Below are positions 1 through 5,231 of a stretch of 5,231 nt of DNA, in pieces (position 1 is the first letter of the stretch; each line of letters begins with the position of its first letter). This DNA comes from Inquilinus sp. GTDB lineage: Bacteria > Pseudomonadota > Alphaproteobacteria > DSM-16000 > Inquilinaceae. The position numbers were made by a program, and so were the translations under genes. Below the pieces are notes generated by a model. The model was given only the letters and a program-made list of their open reading frames with translations. It was not told where the DNA came from and ran no database searches. The stretch lies in the NCBI GenBank assembly GCA_013003675.1, contig JABDIP010000213.1, positions 1 through 5,231 of the forward strand, written 5' to 3'.

Positions 1-570
1 ACCCTTTCCGACCTCGAATTGCGGCTTGATCAGCGCCACCAACCGGGCACCCGGCGCGGCGAGCGCCAGGCCGGCCGGCAATACCGTGGCGAGGCCGATG
101 AAACTGGCGTCGCAGACGATCAGGGCGACCGGCTCGGGCACTAGTTCGACGGTCAGGTGACGGGCGTTGGTGCGCTCCAGCACGACGACGCGCGGGTCCC
201 GGCGCAGCGACCAGGCGAGCTGGCCGTGGCCGACATCGACCGCATAGACCTTGGCGGCGCCACGGCTCAGCAGCACGTCGGTGAAGCCGCCGGTCGAGGC
301 GCCGATGTCGAGGCAGACCAGGCCGGCCGGGTCGATGGCGAAGGCATCCAGCCCCTTCTCCAGCTTCATACCGCCACGGCTGACCCAGGGATGGTCGGCG
401 CCCTTCACCGACAGCTCGGCATCGACCGCCAGTTGATCGCCGGGCTTGGCGACGCGGCGGGTGCCGGTATAGACGGCGCCGGCCATCACCAGGGCCTGCG
501 CCTTGGTCCGGCTGTCGGCCAGCCCGCGCTCGACCAGCAGCAGATCAGCCCGCCGGCGCCGCGCGCTCAT
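1..570 (-). CDS. tlyA: TlyA-family rRNA 2'-O-methyltransferase (hemolysin A family), 3' end cut by window edge
   Basis: This is the first 190 residues of a TlyA-type RNA methyltransferase; the frame is open to base 1, so the C-terminus (about 50-70 residues by family length) lies outside. Family members use S-adenosylmethionine to 2'-O-methylate cytidines in 16S and/or 23S rRNA; the haemolysin name is historical. Residues 1-60 form an S4 RNA-binding domain (ADLLLVERGLADSRTKAQAL at 8-27). A Rossmann methyltransferase domain follows, with SRGGMKL at 64-70, the SAM-binding motif CLDIGASTGGFTD at 86-98, VDVGHGQL at 111-118, CDASFIGL at 153-160 and LIKPQFEVGKG at 180-190. Lys69, Asp154 and Lys182 sit at the positions I recall for three of the four catalytic residues of Mycobacterium tuberculosis TlyA; the fourth, a Glu, would be off the window. 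The ATG at 570 overlaps the stop of the MATE gene (ATGA), with only a weak AGG upstream. Whether it modifies one or both rRNA sites cannot be told here. Confidence 0.95.
   Translation of the reverse strand, partial: MSARRRRADLLLVERGLADSRTKAQALVMAGAVYTGTRRVAKPGDQLAVDAELSVKGADHPWVSRGGMKLEKGLDAFAIDPAGLVCLDIGASTGGFTDVLLSRGAAKVYAVDVGHGQLAWSLRRDPRVVVLERTNARHLTVELVPEPVALIVCDASFIGLATVLPAGLALAAPGARLVALIKPQFEVGKG
567..570 (-). other. ATGA stop/start overlap, MATE gene to tlyA
   Basis: On the minus strand the four bases read ATGA: the ATG of tlyA (570-568) shares two bases with the TGA of the MATE gene (569-567). Such overlaps usually indicate translational coupling by ribosome re-initiation. The upstream bases offer only a weak AGG as ribosome binding site, which fits tlyA relying on translation of the preceding gene. 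Confidence 0.85.
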
Positions 571-1988
571 CCGCCTGAGGCGCTGGGGACCAACCCGGGC
601 ATCAGGCGGTCGCGGAAATGGAATCGGTGGATCGCCAGCACCGAGACGACGGCGAGCCCGCCGGCCAGCCCCAGCCAGACGCCGATCCCGGCGAGCGGCG
701 TGTAGAAGCCGAGCACGAACGAGGTGGTGAAGCCGACGAGCCAATAGCCGCCGGCGGCGATCAGCATCGGCACGGTGGTGTCCTTGAGCCCGCGCAAGAT
801 GCCGGTCGCCACCGCCTGGGCGCCGTCGACCAGGTTGAACAGGGCGGCGACGGCGAGGAACGAGACGGCAATGCCGATAGCCGGCGCGTTGGCGGGGTCG
901 CCGACATCGAGGAACAGGCCGATCAGGATCGTCGGTGCCGCCAGGAACAGGGTGATCGGCAGGGCCGAGAAACCGGCGGCCAGGGCCAGGGCCGACCAGC
1001 CGGCGCGGCCTATGCCGGCCGGGTCGCCGGCGCCGACGGCGAGGCCGACGCGCACCGTCGCCGCGTGGCCGATGCCGAGCGGCACCATGAAGGCGACGGC
1101 GGCGCATTGCAGGGCGATGGCGTGGGCCGCCAACTCCGCGGTGCCGATCATCCCCATCAGGAAGGCGGCGGCGGAGAACAGCCCGGCCTCGGCCAGGACG
1201 GTCAGGCCGATCGGCATTCCGATCCGCAGGATCTCGCGAAAGCGCGGCCAGTCGGCGCGCCAGAACCGGGCCAGCAAGGCATAGCGGCGGAAGCGCCGGT
1301 CGCGGACGACGTAGAGGCACAGCGCCAGGAACATGAGGGTGTTGACCACGGTGGTTGCGACCCCCGCACCGGCGACGCCGAGCGCCGGAAACCCGAATTT
1401 GCCGAATATCAGCAGATAGTCGGTCACGGCGTTGACGAAGAAGCCCGCCACCGTGACCACCATCACCGAGCGCGGCCGGTCGTGTACCGACACGAATCCG
1501 CGCAGCACGATCACGCCCCAGCCCGGCGCCAGGCACCACACGGCGGGGCGCAGATACTCCTGGCCGAGGGCGGCATTGGCCGGATCCTGGCGCAACAGCA
1601 ACAGGATCGCCTCGCCGTGCCAGAGCAGCAGGGTGAACGGCACGGCCAGCACCACCGACCACCAGAAGCCCTGGCGCACCGACCGGCGGACCTCGCGGAA
1701 CTTGCGCGCCCCCAGGGCCTGGGCAGCCAGCGGCGCGGTCGCCATGACCACGCCCATGCCGAGCAGGAAGATCGGAAACAGCAGGCTCGACCCCAGCGTC
1801 CCGCCGGCCAGCGCCTCCGGCCCCAGCCATCCCATCATCACCACGTCGGTGGTATGCATGGCGACCTGGGCCAGTTGCGCGGCCGCCAGCGGCAGCGCGA
1901 GCTTCAGCGTCGCCCAGGCCTCGACACGCCAGTGGCCGGCCGTCGGCAGTTCGCTCTGCCGGCGCGGGTCGGTGGAATTCAGGGTCAT
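567..1988 (-). CDS. NorM-type MATE family multidrug/cation antiporter
   Basis: This is an inner-membrane transporter of the MATE family, whose members export cationic drugs, dyes or metabolites in exchange for Na+ or H+. From the ATG at 1988 it has 473 residues, a normal MATE length, with about 12 hydrophobic segments in two homologous halves. The first half carries the signature LAQVAMHTTDVVMMGWLGPE (about 38-57); the second carries GTAELAAHAIALQ (282-294) and GILRGLKDTTVPM (396-408). Acidic residues known to matter in Vibrio NorM appear conserved: Asp48 in TM1, Glu267 in TM7 and Asp388 in TM10. The 219-residue spacing between the first two equals that in NorM (D36 to E255). The substrate cannot be predicted. 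An in-frame GTG at 2036 would add 16 residues (489 aa). I prefer the ATG because the added residues are not typical of the family, but neither start has a good Shine-Dalgarno. The gene lies downstream of dxs and its TGA overlaps the tlyA ATG, so it is probably co-transcribed with both. Confidence 0.93.
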   Translation of the reverse strand: MTLNSTDPRRQSELPTAGHWRVEAWATLKLALPLAAAQLAQVAMHTTDVVMMGWLGPEALAGGTLGSSLLFPIFLLGMGVVMATAPLAAQALGARKFREVRRSVRQGFWWSVVLAVPFTLLLWHGEAILLLLRQDPANAALGQEYLRPAVWCLAPGWGVIVLRGFVSVHDRPRSVMVVTVAGFFVNAVTDYLLIFGKFGFPALGVAGAGVATTVVNTLMFLALCLYVVRDRRFRRYALLARFWRADWPRFREILRIGMPIGLTVLAEAGLFSAAAFLMGMIGTAELAAHAIALQCAAVAFMVPLGIGHAATVRVGLAVGAGDPAGIGRAGWSALALAAGFSALPITLFLAAPTILIGLFLDVGDPANAPAIGIAVSFLAVAALFNLVDGAQAVATGILRGLKDTTVPMLIAAGGYWLVGFTTSFVLGFYTPLAGIGVWLGLAGGLAVVSVLAIHRFHFRDRLMPGLVPSASGG

Positions 1989-1990
1989 GA

Positions 1991-2003
1991 CCGCACTATG
2001 CGG
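1991..2003 (-). repeat. short inverted repeat just before the MATE ATG
   Basis: The minus strand reads CCGCA-TAG-TGCGG, a perfect 5-bp stem with a 3-base loop that ends two bases before the ATG at 1988. In mRNA it could form a small hairpin over the initiation region. It has no U-tract and is too short for an intrinsic terminator, and a repeat of this size is common by chance in GC-rich DNA. If translation starts at the GTG at 2036, the repeat lies inside the coding region. Confidence 0.3.
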
Positions 2004-2056
2004 CAGGGCCCAATCCTTGAAAAGCGGGCGCCGCACGACGGGCGGAAACGACCGGC

Positions 2057-3973
2057 TCAGGCGCGGGCGGGAGCCTCGCCGGCGGCATCGACGCCGAGCG
2101 CCTGGAGCGCGGTGGCGACGATGTGCCGGCGGGTCAGGCCGGCCTCCTCGTATTGCCGCTCCGGCTTCTCATGGTCGATGAAGCGGTCGGGCAGCACCAA
2201 CGGCCGGATGCAAAGGCCGGCATCGAGCTGGCCGCCGGTCGCCAGGGCCTGCAGCACGAACGAGCCGAAGCCGCCGACCGAGCCCTCCTCTATGGTCAGC
2301 AGCACCTCGTGATGGGCGGCGAGCTGGCGGATCAGATCCTCGTCCAGCGGCTTGGCGAAGCGGGCGTCGGCGACGGTGGTGCTGAGCCCGCGGGCGGTCA
2401 ACTCCTCGGCCGCCGCGAGGCATTCCTGCAGGCGCCCGCCATAGCTGAGCAGCGCCACCTTGCCGCCCTCGCGCAGCACCCGGCCACGACCGATCGGCAG
2501 CGGCTGCCCTTGCTCCGGCATGTCGATGCCGACGCCGTCGCCGCGCGGGTAGCGGAAGGCGGAAGGCCGGTCGTCGATCGCCGCCGCGGTCGCCACCATG
2601 TGCACCAGCTCCGCCTCGTCGGCGGCGGCCATCAGCACGAAATCGGGCAGGCAGCCGAGAAACGCGATGTCGAACGCGCCGGCGTGGGTGGCGCCGTCGG
2701 CGCCGACCAGCCCGGCGCGGTCGATGGCGAAGCGCACCGGCAGGCGTTGGATCGCCACGTCATGCACGACCTGGTCGTAGCCCCGCTGCAGGAAGGTCGA
2801 ATAGATCGCCGCGAACGGCTTGTAGCCCTCGGTGGCCAGCCCGGCGGCGAAGGTGACCGCGTGCTGCTCGGCGATGCCGACATCGAAACAGCGTTCCGGG
2901 AACCGCTCGGCGAACAGATTCAGCCCGGTGCCGGACGGCATCGCGGCGGTGACCGCGACGATGCGGTCGTCGCGCGCCGCCTGATCGACCAGGGCGCCGG
3001 CGAAAACCTTGGTGTAGTTGGGCGCGTTCGATTTCGGCTTGGCCTGGGCGCCGGTAACGACGTCGAAGCGGGCGACGCCGTGATACTTGTCGGCCGCCGC
3101 CTCCGCCGGCTCGTAGCCCTTGCCCTTCTGGGTGACGCAATGGACCAGGATCGGGCCTTCGGTCGCGTCGCGGACGTTCTTCAGCCCCGGCAGCAGATGG
3201 TCGAGGGTGTGCCCGTCGATCGGCCCGACATAGAAGAAGCCGAGCTCCTCGAACAGCGTGCCGCCGGTCACCATGCCGCGGGCGAATTCCTCGGCCCGCA
3301 TCGCCGCGGTCTTCAGCGGCCGCGGGAACTTGTCGGCGAGGTCCTTCATCAGGTGCCGCAGCGAGCGGTAGGAGCGCGAGGAGATCAGCCGCGACAGATA
3401 GGCGCTCATCGCCCCGACCGGCGGCGCGATCGACATGTCGTTGTCGTTCAGCACGACGATCAGCCGGCTGTCCATCGAGCCGGCGTTGTTCATCGCCTCA
3501 TAGGCCATGCCGGCGCTCATCGACCCGTCGCCGATGACGCTGACGACGTTATGGCCCTTGCCCGCCAGGTCGCGCGCCACCGCCATGCCGAGGCCGGCGG
3601 AAATCGAGGTCGAGCTGTGCGCCGCGCCGAACGGGTCGTAGACGCTCTCCGAGCGCCGGGTGAAGCCGCTGAGGCCGCCGCCCTGGCGCAGGGTGCGGAT
3701 GCGCTCGCGCCGCCCGGTCAGGATCTTGTGCGGGTAGCATTGGTGGCCGACATCCCAGATCAGCCGGTCGGCCGGCGTGTCGAAGATGTAGTGCAGCGCC
3801 ACCGTCAGCTCGACGACGCCGAGGCCGGCGCCGAGATGGCCGCCGGTGACCGAGACCGCGTCGATCGTCTCCGCCCGCAGCTCGTCGGCCAGCTGGCGCA
3901 GTTGTTTGGGCTGCAGGGCCCGAAGATCGGCGGGCTCGCGGATCTGGTCCAGAAGGGGTGTTTCGATCGCCAT
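2057..3973 (-). CDS. dxs: 1-deoxy-D-xylulose-5-phosphate synthase (DXS)
   Basis: This thiamine diphosphate-dependent cytosolic enzyme condenses pyruvate with glyceraldehyde 3-phosphate, releasing CO2, to give 1-deoxy-D-xylulose 5-phosphate. That is the first and usually flux-controlling step of the MEP isoprenoid pathway, and the product also feeds thiamine and pyridoxal synthesis. The 638 residues match the family length (E. coli 620) and all domains are present. The N-terminal ThDP domain shows GGHLGAGLG (44-52), DVGHQCYPHKILTGR (74-88), GAAHSSTSISAGLG (116-129) and the ThDP/Mg motif GDGSMSAG (148-155) with NDND at 176-179. The transketolase-like central domain has DVGIAEQHAV (364-373) with catalytic Glu369, Tyr391, Arg397, DRAGLVGADGATHAG (418-432) with His430, and FRYPRG (473-478). 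The C-terminal domain has TIEEGSVGGFGS (560-571) and LPDRFIDH (594-601). No key residue is missing. The ATG at 3973 follows a modest GAGAG. It begins 30 bases after ispA, supporting co-expression of the two isoprenoid genes. Confidence 0.98.
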   Translation of the reverse strand: MAIETPLLDQIREPADLRALQPKQLRQLADELRAETIDAVSVTGGHLGAGLGVVELTVALHYIFDTPADRLIWDVGHQCYPHKILTGRRERIRTLRQGGGLSGFTRRSESVYDPFGAAHSSTSISAGLGMAVARDLAGKGHNVVSVIGDGSMSAGMAYEAMNNAGSMDSRLIVVLNDNDMSIAPPVGAMSAYLSRLISSRSYRSLRHLMKDLADKFPRPLKTAAMRAEEFARGMVTGGTLFEELGFFYVGPIDGHTLDHLLPGLKNVRDATEGPILVHCVTQKGKGYEPAEAAADKYHGVARFDVVTGAQAKPKSNAPNYTKVFAGALVDQAARDDRIVAVTAAMPSGTGLNLFAERFPERCFDVGIAEQHAVTFAAGLATEGYKPFAAIYSTFLQRGYDQVVHDVAIQRLPVRFAIDRAGLVGADGATHAGAFDIAFLGCLPDFVLMAAADEAELVHMVATAAAIDDRPSAFRYPRGDGVGIDMPEQGQPLPIGRGRVLREGGKVALLSYGGRLQECLAAAEELTARGLSTTVADARFAKPLDEDLIRQLAAHHEVLLTIEEGSVGGFGSFVLQALATGGQLDAGLCIRPLVLPDRFIDHEKPERQYEEAGLTRRHIVATALQALGVDAAGEAPARA

Positions 3974-4003
3974 GGCTCTCGATAGCAGTTCTTCTACGCG
4001 GAA

Positions 4004-4888
4004 TTAAGACTGACGCTCCAGCACGAAGCGGGCGATCGTCCGCAGATCGTCGGCCCGCTCATCGAAAATGTCCAGATGGCGGATCGCCTGATCCGCCAGC
4101 ATCGCCGCCTGGCCGTGGGCGCGCTCCTTGCCGAGGATGGTCACGAAGGTCTCCTTGCCGGCGGTCGGTATCTTGGCCGCCTTCCCCTCGCCGCCCGGGC
4201 GCCCTTCGGCGTCGAGCAGGTGGCTGCCGATCTGGAACACCAGGCCGAGATCGTGGGCGTAGGCGTGCAGCGCGTGCCGCCGGGCGCTGTCGATCCGGCC
4301 CAGAATGGCGCCGCTCTCGCAGGCGAAGGCGAACAGCTCGCCGGTCTTCATCCGCTGCAGGCGGGTGACGGCGCCGAGGTCGAGCGTCTCGGTCTCGGCG
4401 ATGATGTCGATCATCTGGCCGCCGATCATGCCGCGCCCGCCGGCCGCCTTGGACAGGGCGGATACCAGGTTGGCGCGGACCAGGGGGTCGGCGTGGGTTT
4501 CCGGTCCGGCGAGGATCTCGAAGGCGAGCGCCAGCAGGGCGTCGCCGGCCAGGATCGCCGTCGCCTCGCCAAATTTCTTGTGGACGCTCGGATTGCCGCG
4601 CCGCAACTCGTCATCGTCGAGGGCCGGCAGATCGTCGTGGGTCAGGCGCTGGGTGTGGACCAGTTCCACCGCCGCGGCGACCCGGACGGCACAGTTTTCC
4701 GAGACGCCGAACAGCTTGGCGCTGGCCAGGACCAAGGCCGGCCGCAACCGCTTGCCGCCATCGAGCACGGCGTAGCGCATCGCCTCGTAGAGGACCGCCT
4801 CGGTATCCATCGGCTTGGGCAGCAGACGGTCCAAGGTCTTTTCGGTCAGGGCTGCCGCTTCGCTGAGCAGCGCATCGATATCGGACAC
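4004..4888 (-). CDS. ispA: polyprenyl diphosphate synthase, IspA (farnesyl diphosphate synthase) family, with altered active-site motifs
   Basis: This is a 294-residue, all-helical trans-prenyltransferase homologue of the length and context of bacterial IspA, which condenses isopentenyl diphosphate with dimethylallyl and geranyl diphosphates to farnesyl diphosphate. Conserved landmarks are GGKRLRP (44-50, IPP binding), the first aspartate-rich motif DDLPALD (85-91) followed by DDELRRG, GEATAILAGDALLALAFEIL (107-126), GMIGGQ (153-158), MKTGELFAFACESGAILG (180-197) and Phe218-Gln219. Three sites are abnormal. The second aspartate-rich motif, normally DDxxD, is SHLLD (222-226), losing two of three aspartates. 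The segment before the first motif is QRLTH (80-84) where E. coli has YSLIH, replacing the Tyr at the chain-length position by Gln. Ile240, an ATA codon, sits where an Asp is usual before GKxT. The frame is open and N- and C-termini look normal, so this is not a simple pseudogene. It may have altered product length, weak activity or a non-catalytic role. The GTG start is fixed by a strong GGGAGAGG. It lies 21 bases after xseB and 30 before dxs. Confidence 0.93.
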   Translation of the reverse strand: MSDIDALLSEAAALTEKTLDRLLPKPMDTEAVLYEAMRYAVLDGGKRLRPALVLASAKLFGVSENCAVRVAAAVELVHTQRLTHDDLPALDDDELRRGNPSVHKKFGEATAILAGDALLALAFEILAGPETHADPLVRANLVSALSKAAGGRGMIGGQMIDIIAETETLDLGAVTRLQRMKTGELFAFACESGAILGRIDSARRHALHAYAHDLGLVFQIGSHLLDAEGRPGGEGKAAKIPTAGKETFVTILGKERAHGQAAMLADQAIRHLDIFDERADDLRTIARFVLERQS

Positions 4889-4892
4889 CCGG

Positions 4893-4900
4893 CCTCTCCC
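4893..4900 (-). promoter_or_regulatory. Shine-Dalgarno of ispA
   Basis: The minus strand reads GGGAGAGG, ending four bases before the GTG at 4888; its GGAG core is seven bases away. It is the clearest ribosome binding site in the window and decides for the GTG start. It sits in the 21-base gap after the xseB stop. Confidence 0.75.
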
Positions 4901-4909
4901 AGAATTTTG

Positions 4910-5161
4910 TCAGTCGAGATCGGCCGGCGCCGCGGTGACGCCGCCATCGGCCGCCTTGGCGATCTTGTCGACCCGCATCTGCGCCTCGCGCAGCTTCGCC
5001 TCGCAATGCGCCTTCAGCAGCGAGCCGCGCTCATAGGCGGCGATCGAATCGTCGAGCTTGGATTGCCCGCTTTCCAGCCGCTTGACGATCTCGTCGAGCT
5101 CCTGCAGCGCGTCCTCGAAGGAGAGCGCCTTGACGTCGGGCGGCAAAGTTTTCTCGGCCAT
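4910..5161 (-). CDS. xseB: exodeoxyribonuclease VII small subunit
   Basis: This 83-residue protein is the small subunit of exonuclease VII, which with the XseA large subunit degrades single-stranded DNA from both ends in the cytosol. Residues 13-65 match the family's helical hairpin: LSFEDALQELDEIVKRLESG at 13-32, then SKLDDSIAAYERGSLLKAHC at 34-53, then the KLREAQMRV segment. The tail from about 70 to 83 is Ala- and Asp-rich and looks unstructured. The ATG at 5161 gives the usual family length and has a GGAA seven to ten bases upstream. An in-frame ATG at 5194 would add 11 residues without a ribosome binding site or family similarity, so I do not use it. xseB next to ispA and dxs is a common gene order in Proteobacteria. 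No xseA is visible in this window. Confidence 0.95.
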   Translation of the reverse strand: MAEKTLPPDVKALSFEDALQELDEIVKRLESGQSKLDDSIAAYERGSLLKAHCEAKLREAQMRVDKIAKAADGGVTAAPADLD

Positions 5162-5231
5162 TTCCGGTTCCGCTTCGATCGGGGCGCGGACCATAGCAGC
5201 GCCGGACCCGGTCGCGCCAGGGGCGCCGACC
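5162..5231. other. region upstream of xseB, no gene seen
   Basis: Seventy bases to the right edge hold no supported coding region. They may include part of the operon promoter or leader, but I see no convincing -35/-10 pair. The in-frame ATG at 5194 is a possible but unlikely alternative xseB start. Confidence 0.4.

Noticed and set aside
157..705. Plus-strand open frame opposite tlyA and the MATE 3' end
   Set aside because: The minus strand here encodes clear TlyA motifs in one unbroken frame; the plus-strand product resembles nothing known and has no ribosome binding site that I can see.
618..2312. Long plus-strand open frame of 564 codons opposite the MATE gene and the dxs end
   Set aside because: It lies antisense to well-recognised genes and crosses their boundary. 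Its product is a low-complexity mix of Gln, Arg, Gly, Asp and His with no domain; GC-rich coding DNA commonly leaves such open antisense frames.
2123..3985. Long plus-strand open frame of 620 codons opposite dxs
   Set aside because: It is almost exactly the complement of dxs, whose motifs are unmistakable, and its product has biased composition and no recognisable family.
3974..4003. Possible terminator or promoter between ispA and dxs
   Set aside because: The 30-base gap shows no GC-rich stem with a T-tract and no convincing promoter elements.
4004..4888. IspA homologue as a decayed pseudogene
   Set aside because: The frame is unbroken, the start has a strong ribosome binding site, and most family motifs including the first aspartate-rich motif are intact; the changes are limited to a few active-site positions.
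5162..5194. N-terminal extension of XseB from the ATG at 5194
   Set aside because: The added 11 residues are not typical of the family, the upstream bases lack a Shine-Dalgarno, and the internal ATG at 5161 gives the usual length.

Overview
The window is high in GC and codes almost entirely on the minus strand. It reads as one stretch of a bacterial chromosome carrying five co-directional genes. In transcription order (right to left) they are xseB (exonuclease VII small subunit), ispA (short-chain polyprenyl diphosphate synthase), dxs (1-deoxy-D-xylulose-5-phosphate synthase), a NorM-type MATE efflux transporter, and the 5' part of tlyA (S4-domain rRNA 2'-O-methyltransferase), which runs off the left edge. 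The order xseB-ispA-dxs-tlyA is familiar from Alphaproteobacteria. Together with the GC content and protein style, it suggests a high-GC alphaproteobacterium, perhaps Rhodospirillales-like. The organism is an inference from memory of gene order, not a search result.

Layout: bases 5162-5231 lie upstream of xseB and hold no supported gene. xseB (4910-5161) is followed after 21 bases by ispA (4004-4888, GTG start with a strong Shine-Dalgarno). A 30-base gap leads to dxs (2057-3973). The MATE gene (567-1988, or from an alternative GTG at 2036) follows, and its stop overlaps the tlyA start in an ATGA (567-570). The gaps are too short for an obvious terminator, so the set is probably one operon or overlapping transcription units. 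dxs makes the first intermediate of the MEP isoprenoid pathway, and ispA normally condenses the resulting C5 units to farnesyl diphosphate. xseB, the transporter and tlyA have no direct metabolic link to that pathway.

The most notable signal is inside the IspA homologue. The fold and first aspartate-rich motif (DDLPALD) are kept, but the second aspartate-rich motif, normally DDxxD, reads SHLLD. The usual Tyr five residues before the first motif is Gln, in a local QRLTH instead of YSLIH. A usually acidic position downstream is Ile, encoded by a rare ATA codon. The frame is intact throughout. The gene therefore looks like a prenyl synthase with a changed active site: altered in product, reduced in activity, or non-catalytic. 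A second point of interest is the MATE transporter placed between dxs and tlyA and apparently coupled in translation to tlyA. I saw no mobile elements, CRISPR arrays, tRNA or rRNA genes, and no clear evidence of an entirely new system.
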